Below are positions 24,934-34,640 of a stretch of DNA of 64,000 nucleotides, piece by piece. The stretch comes from Fusobacterium_C necrophorum_A (GTDB taxonomy: Bacteria; Fusobacteriota; Fusobacteriia; Fusobacteriales; Fusobacteriaceae): NCBI RefSeq assembly GCF_004134945.1, contig NZ_SBAP01000007.1, forward strand, positions 29,573 through 93,572, read 5' to 3'. The notes under the pieces were generated by a model. It did not search any database, was not told where the DNA came from, and worked only from the letters and a program-made list of their open reading frames with translations. Made by a program: the position numbers and the translations under genes. The first letter of the stretch is position 1; every line of letters starts with the position of its first letter.

Positions 24934-25521
24934 CTATCTAGAATAAAATTCAACGATCAATGATTCGTTTAAGTCGAAATCTAAGTCATCCTTTGTTGGG
25001 TTTTGTAATACTTTTCCAGCGAATGCAGCCTTATCCAATTGTAACCACGCCGGAGCATTTGCAGTATCCACTGCGGATTTGATGATGTCTAGGTTCTTAG
25101 AGTTTTCAACAACAGCAATCACATCTCCCACTTTCACTCTATAAGAAGCAATGTTTACTCTTCTTCCGTTTACCGTCACATGTCCGTGAGATACGATTTG
25201 TCTTGCTTGTCTTCTAGTTTTCGCAAACCCTAATCGATATACTACATTTTCCAATCTTCTTTCTAAGTATTCAATTAAAGTTAACCCTGTGACTCCTAAT
25301 TTTCTAGCTGCTTCATCATATAATTTTCGGAATTGTTTTTCCATTACGTTATATATAAATTTTGCTTTTTGTTTTTCTCTTAATTGAATCGCATATTCTG
25401 TTGGTTTTCTATTTGCATTTGGTCTTAAACTTCTGTTTGAAGATTTATTAACTCCTAGAATCACTGGATCGATTCCTAAGTTTCTACATTTCTTCAAAAC
25501 AGGTTGTCTATTTCTTGCCAT
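24934..25521 (-). CDS. rpsD: 30S ribosomal protein S4
   Basis: A 195-aa primary 16S rRNA-binding protein. The S4 RNA-binding domain reads RLENVVYRLGFAKTRRQARQIVSHGHVTVNGRRV. In many bacteria S4 represses its own operon, which is relevant to the leader upstream of rpsM. Its N-terminus has no CxxC zinc knuckle (single Cys, KKCRNLG). Confidence 0.98.
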   Translation of the reverse strand: MARNRQPVLKKCRNLGIDPVILGVNKSSNRSLRPNANRKPTEYAIQLREKQKAKFIYNVMEKQFRKLYDEAARKLGVTGLTLIEYLERRLENVVYRLGFAKTRRQARQIVSHGHVTVNGRRVNIASYRVKVGDVIAVVENSKNLDIIKSAVDTANAPAWLQLDKAAFAGKVLQNPTKDDLDFDLNESLIVEFYSR

Positions 25522-25570
25522 TCTTAAATATTCCTCCTTCGTTTTCAGTTTCTAATATCTTCTCGCTTAA

Positions 25571-25960
25571 CTACACTCTTCTTCTTTTTGGTGGTCGACA
25601 TCCATTATGTGGAACCGGAGTGACATCAGTAATTTTTGTTACTTCCAATCCAGCTGCTTGTAAGGATCGAATACAAGCTTCTCTTCCTGAACCGGGCCCT
25701 TTTACTCGTACTTCTACTTTCTTCATCCCGTTTTCCATAGCAACTCCTGCTGCTTGTTCTGCTGCAATTTGAGCTGCGAACGGAGTCCCTTTTTTGGTTC
25801 CTTTAAATCCGGAAGTTCCTCCTGATCTCCAACTGATAACTTTTCCTTCAGTATCAGTGATTGCCACGATTGTATTATTAAAAGTTGAATGTATATGAGC
25901 TACTCCGTTAGGAATATTCTTACTTTTCTTTTTTACTTTAGCTACTGTTTTTTTAGCCAA
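25571..25960 (-). CDS. rpsK: 30S ribosomal protein S11
   Basis: A 129-aa platform protein. It has the conserved IHSTFNNTIVAITD and the C-terminal VTPVPHNGCRPPKRRRV. The asparagine-glycine in HNG is the site that forms isoaspartate in E. coli S11. The gene lies 31 bp after rpsM. Confidence 0.98.
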   Translation of the reverse strand: MAKKTVAKVKKKSKNIPNGVAHIHSTFNNTIVAITDTEGKVISWRSGGTSGFKGTKKGTPFAAQIAAEQAAGVAMENGMKKVEVRVKGPGSGREACIRSLQAAGLEVTKITDVTPVPHNGCRPPKRRRV

Positions 25961-25991
25961 CTTAAGCTACCTCCCTTTTTCTAAAATTCGA

Positions 25992-26348
25992 TTACTTTCT
26001 GATAGGTTTTTTAGGTCCTTTTACTGTTCTTGCATTTGTTTTAGAACTTTGACCTCTTACTGGTAGATTCATCTTATGTCGTAATCCTCTATAACATTTG
26101 ATATCCATTAGTCGTTTGATTGATAATCTTACTTCTTTTCTTAAATCCCCTTCAACCTTAATTCCATTGATAATTTCTCGGATTTTGTTAATTTCGTCTT
26201 CCGTTAAATCCTTAACTCTAGTATCAAAATTTACACCAGCTTCTTTCAATACTTTTTGTGAAGTTGGTCTTCCGATTCCATAAATGTAAGTCAAAGCGAT
26301 TTCAACTCTCTTGTTTCTTGGGATATCCACTCCTGCTACTCTAGCCAA
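25992..26348 (-). CDS. rpsM: 30S ribosomal protein S13
   Basis: A 118-aa head protein contacting initiator tRNA. The start is TTG at 26348, giving LARVAGVDIPRNKR aligned to the universal MARIAGVDIP opening, with GAGGAGG 7 nt upstream. A longer frame opens upstream but lies in a structured 191-nt leader. The C-terminus TKTNARTxKGPKKPIRK-like tail is present. A non-ATG start in a highly expressed gene plus a structured leader suggests translational control. Confidence 0.96.
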   Translation of the reverse strand: MARVAGVDIPRNKRVEIALTYIYGIGRPTSQKVLKEAGVNFDTRVKDLTEDEINKIREIINGIKVEGDLRKEVRLSIKRLMDIKCYRGLRHKMNLPVRGQSSKTNARTVKGPKKPIRK

Positions 26349-26539
26349 AATTATTCCTCCTCTTTTCCAAATTTTGTTTTTTATATTTCGTCGACAACGC
26401 AGTCGGCTAAATACTTTCCTCGATATGTCCCATTCTGCGATTATGGGGATGGCTCTACAGCTCACCATATCTTTACAGTACTCCACAATCTTAATTCTCT
26501 AAAATTTTAAGTACTTTTTGAAACCTCTTCCTCAAAGGA
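26349..26539 (-). promoter_or_regulatory. Structured leader upstream of rpsM (candidate S4 or S13 autoregulatory element)
   Basis: A 191-nt gap in an otherwise tight operon. On the minus strand GATATG (26466-26471) pairs with CATATC (26422-26427) to close a 50-nt domain that contains CCCAT/ATGGG and a second short stem. A CGAC/GTCG hairpin follows nearer the start. Alpha-operon leaders bound by S4 lie at this position in Gammaproteobacteria. No sequence identity to a known family is claimed. Confidence 0.45.
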
Positions 26540-26653
26540 CTATCCTTGCACTTGTTTATGCTTAGGATTTTCACAGATTACTCTGATTTTTCCATGTCTT
26601 TTGATAACTTTACACTTGTCACAAATAGGTTTTACCGATACTCTTACTTTCAT
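26540..26653 (-). CDS. rpmJ: 50S ribosomal protein L36
   Basis: A 37-aa protein starting MKVRVSVKPICDKCKVIK and ending HKQVQG. Cys11, Cys14, Cys27 and His32 form the zinc-binding set of the C+ form of L36. AAGGAGGT lies 9 nt before the ATG. The gene sits between infA and rpsM as in most bacteria. Confidence 0.96.
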   Translation of the reverse strand: MKVRVSVKPICDKCKVIKRHGKIRVICENPKHKQVQG

Positions 26654-26680
26654 TTCTACACATACCTCCTTTCGTGATAC

Positions 26681-26902
26681 TTAGTTTTTCTTCCTATACA
26701 CAATTCTACCCCTCGACAAGTCATAAGGAGAGATTTGTACTGTTACTCCATCTCCGGGTAAGATTTTAATATAGTTCATTCTCATCTTTCCGGAAATGTG
26801 GCCTAAAATAGTATGTCCATTCTCTAATTCAACTTTAAACATCGCATTAGGAAGGGCCTCTAAAATAGTACCTTCTAATTCGATAACATCTTTTTTTGAC
26901 AT
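26681..26902 (-). CDS. infA: Translation initiation factor IF-1
   Basis: A 73-aa OB-fold factor that occupies the 30S A site during initiation. It starts MSKKDVIELEGTILEALPNAMFKVEL and ends in PYDLSRGRIVYRKKN. The start at 26902 fits the family and has GGAGGT 5 nt upstream; an upstream in-frame ATG is ignored. Adjacent to rpmJ. Confidence 0.97.
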   Translation of the reverse strand: MSKKDVIELEGTILEALPNAMFKVELENGHTILGHISGKMRMNYIKILPGDGVTVQISPYDLSRGRIVYRKKN

Positions 26903-27157
26903 TTTACCTCCTATCGAACAGAAATTCACAAATTATTATATCACACAAGTCTAAAAAAATCTATAAAAAATTTCTCATTATTCTGATATTCTTCAGAAGC
27001 CAATATTCTAAAACTTTCCATATCAATCCTTGAAAATATTTCTTCCTTTTGATAAAACGCAGAATAGAATTCAAAAAACAAAAAGAAAATTCGTTCTGTC
27101 CAAACGAAAATTCTCTCTTTTTCTTTCCATTTCCCTATCAATCCATGTGTTTTATGA

Positions 27158-27916
27158 TTAAAATTCACTTAAAACAATCGGCCTTCCATCCACGATAGCA
27201 ATCGAATGTTCAAAGTGTGCGGAACGCTTCCCATCTTTCGTGGAAACGGTCCACCCGTCAGAATGTAGGACAACCTTATAACTTCCCTCATTGATCATAG
27301 GCTCAATGGCAAGCACCATTCCGTTTTCAATTTTCAATCCTCTTCCTGCTCTTCCAAAGTTAGGAATCATAGGATCCTCATGCATCGCTAGGCCCACTCC
27401 ATGCCCTGCATAATCTCGTACCACAGAAAATCCTTCTTTTTCCACAAATTTTTGAATGGCATGCCCAATGTCCCCAATTCGATTTCCTATAACAGCCTGT
27501 TCTATCCCAAGTTCTCTGGATTTTTTGGTAACTTCCAACAACTTTTTCGCTTCTTCATCAATTTCCCCGACAGCATAGGTGTAGGCGGAATCCCCGTAAT
27601 ATCCATCTAAAATGGTAACGGTATCCACACTGACAATGTCCCCTTCTTGTAAAATTCTTTCTCCCGGAATTCCATGCACCACTTCTTCATTGACGGAAAT
27701 GCAAGTTGCCGCCGGAAACTCATTGTACAATCCTTGCACTCCAATACAACCGGGAATCGCCCCTTGACTTCGAATATAGTCCTCTACAATCTTATCCAGT
27801 TCTCTAGTGGAAATTCCTGCCTTGATATAAGGTGGTAAAATATCTCGATACAGTCTTGCAATGATTTGGTTTGCTTTTTCAATTTTTTTAATTTCTTCCA
27901 ATGTTTTTAAAATCAT
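27158..27916 (-). CDS. map: Methionine aminopeptidase, type I
   Basis: A 252-aa metalloenzyme removing N-terminal Met from nascent proteins. The pita-bread fold metal ligands are visible: D in VSVDTVTILDGYYGDSA (two Asp), His in GHGVGLAMHEDP, Glu in VLAIEPM, and Glu in FEHSIAI. The gene starts 20 bp after adk and is followed by a 255-bp gap before infA in which I see no convincing gene. Confidence 0.97.
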   Translation of the reverse strand: MILKTLEEIKKIEKANQIIARLYRDILPPYIKAGISTRELDKIVEDYIRSQGAIPGCIGVQGLYNEFPAATCISVNEEVVHGIPGERILQEGDIVSVDTVTILDGYYGDSAYTYAVGEIDEEAKKLLEVTKKSRELGIEQAVIGNRIGDIGHAIQKFVEKEGFSVVRDYAGHGVGLAMHEDPMIPNFGRAGRGLKIENGMVLAIEPMINEGSYKVVLHSDGWTVSTKDGKRSAHFEHSIAIVDGRPIVLSEF

Positions 27917-27936
27917 ACTAAAAGTCCCTTCTTAAC

Positions 27937-28563
27937 TTAGCCTAAAATAGAGAAGATTTGTTTCGTAATCTCTTCCATTTTTTGACTTCCATCAATTTCA
28001 GACACTTTATTTTGTGCTTTATAATAATCCAATACAGGAGCCGTTTGTTCATGGTAAGTGCTCAATCTCTTTTCCACCACTTCTCTGGTATCATCGGCTC
28101 TTTGTACTAAATCTGCCGGATCTTCGTCTACCGGCGGATTGAATGTCATATGATAAATTTTACCGGTTTTTTTCGAAGTTCTTCGTCCTGTAATTCTTTC
28201 TACAATTTCCTCGTCTTTTACATTCAATGCAATCACTGTTTCAATTTTTTTACCTAATTTTTCTAAGATTTTATCCAATTCTTCCGCCTGTACAACAGTT
28301 CTCGGAAATCCGTCCATAATAAATCCTTTTTCACAATCTGCCTGTCCCAATCTTTCTTCCACCAATCCATTGACTACAGCGTCGGGAACTAATTTCCCCT
28401 CGTCCATAAATTTTTTTGCTTCCAATCCTAATTTTGTTTTGTTTGCAATCGCTTGTCTTAAAATGTCTCCTGTAGAAATTTGTGGAATTTCATATTGATC
28501 CACGATAAATTTTGCTTGTGTTCCTTTTCCTGCTCCCGGAGCTCCAAATAATACGATATTCAT
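27937..28563 (-). CDS. adk: Adenylate kinase
   Basis: A 208-aa enzyme interconverting ATP+AMP and 2 ADP. P-loop GAPGAGKGTQAK at residue 7, AMP-binding STGDILR and FIMDGFPRT, and a LID region beginning RITGRR. The LID has no zinc-binding cysteines. The usual partner secY is separated from adk here by a 3-kb broken autotransporter gene, and adk appears to have its own promoter. Confidence 0.97.
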   Translation of the reverse strand: MNIVLFGAPGAGKGTQAKFIVDQYEIPQISTGDILRQAIANKTKLGLEAKKFMDEGKLVPDAVVNGLVEERLGQADCEKGFIMDGFPRTVVQAEELDKILEKLGKKIETVIALNVKDEEIVERITGRRTSKKTGKIYHMTFNPPVDEDPADLVQRADDTREVVEKRLSTYHEQTAPVLDYYKAQNKVSEIDGSQKMEEITKQIFSILG

Positions 28564-28606
28564 GTTTTCATCTCCTATTTTCTATATTTTTTATGATTAC
28601 TTTGAT

Positions 28607-28612
28607 ATTATA
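28607..28612 (-). promoter_or_regulatory. -10 box of a probable adk promoter
   Basis: A perfect TATAAT on the minus strand about 45 nt before the adk start. No clear -35 box. A separate promoter would be needed because secY has a terminator and a gene remnant intervenes. Confidence 0.4.
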
Positions 28613-28722
28613 CATCAATTTTCTAGAAAACGGAATGATTTCTTTCGAGAATCGCAAAAAAAAGAAAGAGAAAAAATATTAAAAAGTATTTTCTCTCCTC
28701 CAAAATACAGTTCTGTTTTCTT

Positions 28723-31700
28723 CTATGATTCTATGGTTAATTCATTTTCTCCATCCGTTCCGACAACAGCATAAGAACGATTTCCAAATCCATTACTATT
28801 GATAATAGAGTTTCGAATCACAGCATGGGAATGATCTCCCACTTTCACAGCTTTATAGAACCCGTTTATAATAGAATTGTCAATTGTAACCTCTTTTTCT
28901 GTACTGATAACTCCTTCTTCTCCAACACCATTTATCACTTTATTTTCCACATTGTTTCCATCTACTTTATAGTTTTCTTTCATATCATTAAGGTTTATGA
29001 TATCTTTTCCTTGATATTTACTATCAGTCTCTTCCCCTTTAATGACAAAATCTACCTCTCCTTCTCCATTCAATACCAAATACAAACCGTAATTCTTATT
29101 CTTTTTCTTTGATTCATCGGAATCTTTTGTTTCAAAATATTGATAGCCTTGATCGCTTCCATGATTGTTTACATATCCTCCTACAATCACTCTTCCTGCA
29201 AGGATTCCATAATTGCTGACATGCTCAAATCCGGATTCACATTTTGTATTCATGCTATAAGCATTCCCACTCTTATCTCCTTCCGCTAAGATTGCAAATT
29301 CGTTTCCTGACAAAATTCCCGCATTCTTAAGCTCCGCTTTCATCTTTCCTTTGATAGAAAGCCCCGCTCCACTGGAACGATAGCTCACTCTGGAATAGTT
29401 TTTGTTGTCATTTCCATGATATACTTCGGTATATCCGCTAATAACTCCTTCATTTTCAAAATTTTTCAAAGAATGTTTTTCTCGATTTTTTGTTTGCTCC
29501 TGATTGATAGAAATTCCATTTCCACTTGCATGTACAAAAACTTCCGTATGAATTGTTCCTTCCCTAAAAGTTTTTTCCTTTTCCATAGGATTTTTCCATT
29601 TTTCAATTTCTTCTTTTAATTTTTTCAAACGGTTAATGGTAGTTTCACAGAATTCTTTTCTGTCCAAAACAGTCAAAAACTCTTGAACTTCTTCATCTTT
29701 CAAATCTTCTTTTAACTTATTGATTTCCCTAACTATTTCTTGCTTTTCGGATAAAAATTCTTCATTTATTTTTTTGACTTTCTTTTCATACTCTTCCAAT
29801 TTTTCTGGTTGTTTTTTCAGATCCAGCGAAAATTCAATTTTTAATTCTTTTTCTATTTTTTCATTCATTTGCTTTATTTTTTGATCCAATCGTTCTTCAA
29901 AGTCTGTTATTTTTTCATCATAGAATTTCAGTAATTTTTCGACTTCAATCTTATCCCATTGAGACTTTTTACAATAATCTTCTTGTTTCCTTTTCTCTTC
30001 AATTTCTTGTTTCCATTGTTGAATTTCACTATAGTTATAATTTCGTTTCCATTTCGCAAGTTTATTTTTTTCCTCAATTTTTTTTCTATTTCTTTTACTT
30101 CCCTTTCTAATTTTTCAATATAGGATCCACTGGCTTTTTTCAGAAGTTCTTCTTTTTTTGTCATTTTTTCCTTTAACTTTAAATATTTCGCTTCACTATT
30201 TTGTAAAATTTCTTTAAATTCTTCTAATTTACTGTCTAATTTTCTATTTTCCGCCTCTCGTTTCTTCTCAAAAACCTCTGTTCCCTTTTTCTTTTCTTCC
30301 TCTGTAAACGGAGAAACTGAATTATTAGAAGACAACCAAGAAGAAAGGGAGCTATTTCTTCTTATCTCTACATGAAACCTTTTTTCTTTTCTTCCCGAAT
30401 AAGCAGCGGCAGTATCCTTTCCTCCATATATCACAGCTTTCCCTGTAATCATTCCTTTGTTAGAAATGGAGTCTATTGAGGTATCCCCTTGTTGACCCCC
30501 TAAAGCATAAAGAGCAATCCCATTTCCGGACGACTTGGAGCTATTGATAATTTGTCCGTTTCCGGATGCCACGGCGATAGCATCAGAATACTCATGCCAC
30601 CCGGAACCCGTATTTTCTCCTGCACGCTGTTTCAAGTTTCCGCTTATCTTTCCATGATTATCCACTTCCTTTATTTCTGTTTCCGTCTGATGTCCTACAT
30701 TATTGGCAGAATAGGCAGACAGAGAAATTCCGTTGGCAACGGCAAAAGAATTCGTATAATTTATCGTTGCCATATTTCCTACTGCAAATTCTCCTTTTCC
30801 TTTGATTTCTCCTGAATTATGAATCTCTCCTATCTTTGCTTTATTTTGAGATTCTGTAGAAAAATTCTGTTTGGTTGGACTGGAAACAAAAGTATGAGTT
30901 GCAACTCCGTTTCCCGAAGCGGCAAGTAAAATACTTCTCCATTGTGGCTGTATATGTTCCTCTACTCTCATTCCGTTCATTTCAGTACTTTTTTCTCGAA
31001 TGTATCCATCGCTTGTTTTTGCATATATTGCTCCGGAAATTTGAGAATCATTCTCCAGTTTTTCAAGAGTAACCACTACATTCTTTCCGATAAGATCACT
31101 TTTTTCAATCTTTGGAAATGGATCTTCCGGATTATATGGATTCCCCCCTCCTGTAGAATTGTGGATTCCTCCTCCGGCACTGGCACCGGCTCTTCCGTCA
31201 CTTTTCCCGTCATTTCCTATACTTCCTCCTGCTCCATCAGATCCCAGAATCACTCCATAATCAGCCAATCCATAAAGAACTACCCCATTTCCGGTTGCCG
31301 TTCCTTCTACAAAGCCGTGAACTTCCGCTTCTCCGCCCTGTAAATCCGCTCCTCCGGAAATCATACCTCTATTCACAAGTTCAGGAATTTTTCTGTCAAT
31401 TTCTCTCTTTTTATTTGCAAAACTGCTAAAAGCAGTACTTGCCACTCCATTTCCTTCTCCATCTGTAACGACTGCTCCCTCGAGAGTGTTATCAAACACT
31501 CTATCTCCTTTTGCTTCCAAAAAACCGTAAAGCTGTCCATTATTCTCTAAACTTTTACTTTTGGAAAATACGATAGCATTCCCTGAAATTGCAAATTTTC
31601 CAAACAAAGCACTTTCTTTGCTCTCCTGCTTTGCCTTTTCATATTTTTCATAAATAACCCCTTTTTTCACAATAAGCTTTTCCGTTTCCTGTTTTTCTAC

Positions 31701-31775
31701 ATTTTCTTTTCCGACATCTGCATTCGCTGTTACATAACATAAACTCATCGCTGTCAAAATTTTAAAAAACTGCAC
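28723..31775 (-). pseudogene. Disrupted, truncated autotransporter passenger gene
   Basis: Two minus-strand frames (31775-29928 and about 30085-28723) form one broken gene. The first encodes 615 aa with a signal-like N-terminus (GTG start, SD GAGGGGG) and many passenger-type segments (NHGKISGNL, ASGNGVATH, NKGMITGKAVIYGG). The next frame continues its coiled-coil linker and more passenger repeats (VSNYGILAGRVIVGGYVNNHG). Adding one A to the A8 tract at 30078-30085 restores one frame of about 1000 codons with uninterrupted charged coiled-coil sequence. The protein also ends at SYAVVGTDGENELTIES with no beta-barrel domain, so even a corrected product would not be a complete type Va autotransporter. 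It sits between the secY terminator and adk. Confidence 0.75.
30078..30085 (-). repeat. A8 tract at the frameshift of the broken autotransporter gene
   Basis: Eight A residues on the coding strand. Nine would join the two frames. The frame after the shift reads IEEKNKLAKWKRNYNYSE and continues without stop into the downstream part, whereas the current frame turns into basic non-heptad sequence. Slippage could be a mutation or a switch. Confidence 0.6.
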
Positions 31776-32069
31776 TTTTTCTTCCCCCTCTTTTTGTTTT
31801 TAAGTATTATGAAATACAAAATATACTTATTGAAAAATAATTTAATATAATTTTATTGTATCAAATAAAAAGAAAATGTAAATTGTGAAAAGAAATTATT
31901 TTTATATTATTATTAGTTTTTTTATACTCATATTTTTATATTTTTTCAAAATGATAACTAAACTACGATTCTTTTTTTATTTTATAATAAAAAACATTGA
32001 TAAGCTATTTAAAATAGTGTCTTCCCCCCAAGCATTCCATAATAAGTTCTTGATTTTGATTTTCTGCAT
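31776..32069. other. Intergenic stretch between the broken autotransporter gene and the secY terminator
   Basis: Very AT-rich, with the remains of an upstream region for the disrupted gene. No gene, RNA or clear promoter is recognisable. Confidence 0.5.
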
Positions 32070-32100
32070 AAAAAAAAGAGACTACTTTTCATGTAATCTC
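32070..32100 (-). terminator. Terminator after secY
   Basis: Stem GAGATTAC/GTAGTCTC (one G-U pair) with a 7-nt loop and a T8 run, 10 nt beyond the secY stop. It ends the S10-spc transcript before the inserted region. Confidence 0.85.
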
Positions 32101-32109
32101 TTCTCTATC

Positions 32110-33390
32110 TTATATAAATCCTTTATAATCTCTCATTACTAAGTGAGCATCTATTTGCTGTACCGTATCAATCGCAACTCCCACCACAATGATAATTCCC
32201 GTTCCTCCGAAAAAAACAGGCAATCCCAAAGCAGAGAAAATTGCAAATGGTAAAATAGAAATAGCTGCTAGGAATAAAGCTCCTCCCCAAGTAATTCTGG
32301 TTACAACACCCTCTAAATATTCAACTGTTTCCACTCCCGGACGAATTCCCGGAATGGTTCCTCCTCCTCGTTTCAAATTATCCGCTACTTTTTCCGGATC
32401 AAAAACAATAGCCGTATAAAAGAAAGAGAAAAAGATAATCACCAAAGCATATACTATCATATATACCGGATGTTGTTGATTGAACATCATAGATAAGGTG
32501 GTTTTAATGGCATATTTTGATGGAATGGCATTAATCATCACGGTCGGTATCATCATCAAAACTGATGCAAAAATTACCGGCATAACCCCTGAACTGTTCA
32601 ATTTCAAAGGAATATACGAATTTTGTCCCATGCCTCCTCGACTGTTAAATCCCTTTCCCACATAGTGGATCGGAATTTTTCTTTGTCCAAGTTGGAAGAC
32701 CACAATTCCCATAATTGTTAAAATTCCCGCTGCTGCAACGGCAAGCAATACCGGAATTAAAAATTTACTGCCACTCATCGTTTGTATGGTTTGTACAATG
32801 TTAGCCGGTCCTCTTGAAATGACATTCAAGAAGATTAACAAAGATACTCCATTTCCAATTCCTTTGACAGAAATTTGCTCTCCTACCCACATCAAAAATA
32901 CAGTTCCTGCCGTTAAGGTAACAATTGTCGTTAGAAAAAATAAAAGTCCGGGTTCAAAAACCAAACCTACGGATTGCAACCACATACACACTCCAAATCC
33001 TTGTACCAGTGCAATCCCTATGGTTAAATATCTTGTCCATTGCGTAATTTTATTTCTTCCCGCTTCTCCCTCTTTTTGAATTTCTTCTATTTGAGGAATA
33101 ATTGCTGCCAATAAACTAACAACAATAGAGGCGTTGATATAAGGAATAATTCCTAGTGCGAAAATAGATACACGAGTAAAGGCTCCTCCCGAGAACATAT
33201 TGATATATCCCAGAATATCATTTTGAGCAGTCATGGCTGCCAGCCTATCGGTATCTACTCCCGGTGCCGGAATAAAGGTCCCTATTCTTGCCACTAAGAA
33301 CATAAGTAATGTAAATAGAATTCTGTCTCGAAGTTCCGGAACTTTCATGATACTACTTAACTTGGAATTGAACTTTTCTAATAAAGTCAT
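32110..33390 (-). CDS. secY: Preprotein translocase subunit SecY
   Basis: A 426-aa ten-helix channel subunit of the Sec translocon in the inner membrane. Typical elements are NIFSGGAFTRVSIFALGIIPYINASI-type TM2 plug region, the RKIPIHY loop, and the cytosolic GGxIPGIRPG motif. Last gene of the S10-spc transcript, 38 bp after rplO, followed by a terminator. Confidence 0.98.
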   Translation of the reverse strand: MTLLEKFNSKLSSIMKVPELRDRILFTLLMFLVARIGTFIPAPGVDTDRLAAMTAQNDILGYINMFSGGAFTRVSIFALGIIPYINASIVVSLLAAIIPQIEEIQKEGEAGRNKITQWTRYLTIGIALVQGFGVCMWLQSVGLVFEPGLLFFLTTIVTLTAGTVFLMWVGEQISVKGIGNGVSLLIFLNVISRGPANIVQTIQTMSGSKFLIPVLLAVAAAGILTIMGIVVFQLGQRKIPIHYVGKGFNSRGGMGQNSYIPLKLNSSGVMPVIFASVLMMIPTVMINAIPSKYAIKTTLSMMFNQQHPVYMIVYALVIIFFSFFYTAIVFDPEKVADNLKRGGGTIPGIRPGVETVEYLEGVVTRITWGGALFLAAISILPFAIFSALGLPVFFGGTGIIIVVGVAIDTVQQIDAHLVMRDYKGFI

Positions 33391-33428
33391 TACAAGTTCA
33401 CCTCACTTCCCAGACACAAAACGATAAA

Positions 33429-33911
33429 CTATTTTTTATTGTTTCCTGCTACATCTGCAAATGTTTTTACTTCAATAACCTCTACAGTTCCACCTTTTGC
33501 TTCAATAGCTTCTTGTGCAGATTTTGTGATTTTGTGAGCTTTTACAGTTAATTTCTTAGTCAATTCTCCATTTCCTAATACTTTTACCAAACTACAAGCA
33601 CATTTGATGATACCCATTTCTGCCAAACAATCCGGACATACTGTTGCACCATCTTCAAACTTATTTAAAGCTTCTAAACTTACTAAAGCATATTCCTTTT
33701 TGAAAGGATAATTCGAGAATCCTCTTTTAGGAACTCTTCTATAAATAGGCATTTGCCCCCCTTCAAAATAAGGTTTTACTCCTCCACCTGCTCTGGAATT
33801 TTGTCCGTTACTTCCCTTTCCGGCTGATTTTCCCCAACCGGAAGATTCTCCTCTTCCAACTCTTTTTCTAGCTTTTCGAGGAACTGAAGGTGTTAATTCA
33901 TTTAATTTCAT
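33429..33911 (-). CDS. rplO: 50S ribosomal protein L15 with a four-cysteine insert
   Basis: A 160-aa large-subunit protein. The glycine-rich N-terminus (RKRVGRGESSGWGKSAGKGSNGQNSRAGGG) and the C-terminal VLGNGELTKKLTVKAH are normal. In between lie four cysteines at about 92, 95, 104 and 106 (CPDC and CAC) where typical L15 has none, which could bind a metal. It overlaps the rpmD stop by one base. Confidence 0.95.
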   Translation of the reverse strand: MKLNELTPSVPRKARKRVGRGESSGWGKSAGKGSNGQNSRAGGGVKPYFEGGQMPIYRRVPKRGFSNYPFKKEYALVSLEALNKFEDGATVCPDCLAEMGIIKCACSLVKVLGNGELTKKLTVKAHKITKSAQEAIEAKGGTVEVIEVKTFADVAGNNKK

Positions 33912-34096
33912 TATGCTTGCACCTCCTCAATCTTTAATAGGTATTCTACTTGAGCTAATTTTCCTTTTAACTCAGGTGTCATTGTATGTTCAACCACATC
34001 ATGCATTTTCTTAAGCCCTAGCGACTTTAATGTAGCTATGTGGTTAGGTTTTCTTCCGATCATGCTTTTTACTAATTCTATTCTAAGCTTACTCAT
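33911..34096 (-). CDS. rpmD: 50S ribosomal protein L30
   Basis: A 61-aa protein, opening LRIELVKSMIGRKPNHIATLKSLGL, as in bacterial L30. Its stop codon overlaps the start of rplO by one base, and it lies 14 bp after rpsE. Confidence 0.97.
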   Translation of the reverse strand: MSKLRIELVKSMIGRKPNHIATLKSLGLKKMHDVVEHTMTPELKGKLAQVEYLLKIEEVQA

Positions 34097-34110
34097 CTTA
34101 CCTTTCCCTC

Positions 34111-34614
34111 CTAGCTTAAGATATCTTTGACTTCTTTTCCTCTTAATGCTGCAATATCTTCCGCAGTTCTAAGAAGTTTTAAAGCTTCTACTGTAGCTCT
34201 TGCTACATTGTGTTTATTTCTAGACCCTTTAATTTTAGTTAAAATGTCTTTTACTCCAACTAATTCCAGAATTTCTCTAGATGCTGACCCAGCAATAACT
34301 CCGGTTCCTTCGTAAGCCGGTGCCATCCATAAAGATGTTGCTCCCCATTTTCCTACGATTTCGTGAGGAACTGTTCCCCCTTTTAAAGAAACTTCAACGA
34401 TATTTCTTTTTGCAGAAGCAATTGCCTTTCTGATTGCATCAGGAACTCCATTTGCTTTTCCCAATCCCAATCCAATTTTTCCTTCTCCATCTCCAACAGC
34501 TGCTAATACAGAGAAAGAAATGGTTCTTCCCCCTTTTGTTGTCTTAGAAACTCTTGAGATCTTTAATAATTTTTCTTGATATTGTTTTTCTTCTCTATTT
34601 GTGAACTTAGACAA
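34111..34614 (-). CDS. rpsE: 30S ribosomal protein S5
   Basis: A 167-aa protein affecting decoding fidelity. The double-stranded RNA-binding fold (ISRVSKTTKGGRTISFSVLAAVGDGEGKIGLGLGKA) and the Gly-rich C-terminal domain (GTGVIAGSASREILELVGVKDILTK) are typical. 26 bp after rplR. Confidence 0.98.
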   Translation of the reverse strand: MSKFTNREEKQYQEKLLKISRVSKTTKGGRTISFSVLAAVGDGEGKIGLGLGKANGVPDAIRKAIASAKRNIVEVSLKGGTVPHEIVGKWGATSLWMAPAYEGTGVIAGSASREILELVGVKDILTKIKGSRNKHNVARATVEALKLLRTAEDIAALRGKEVKDILS

Positions 34615-34640
34615 GTTAAATCCTCCTCTCTTTCCAAGAA

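Noticed and set aside
26941..27168. Open minus-strand frame of 75 codons between map and infA
   Set aside because: Begins at GTG with no SD, overlaps the map stop codon, and contains an imperfect hairpin with a T-run. A KOW-type protein often lies here in other bacteria, but this sequence does not resemble it.
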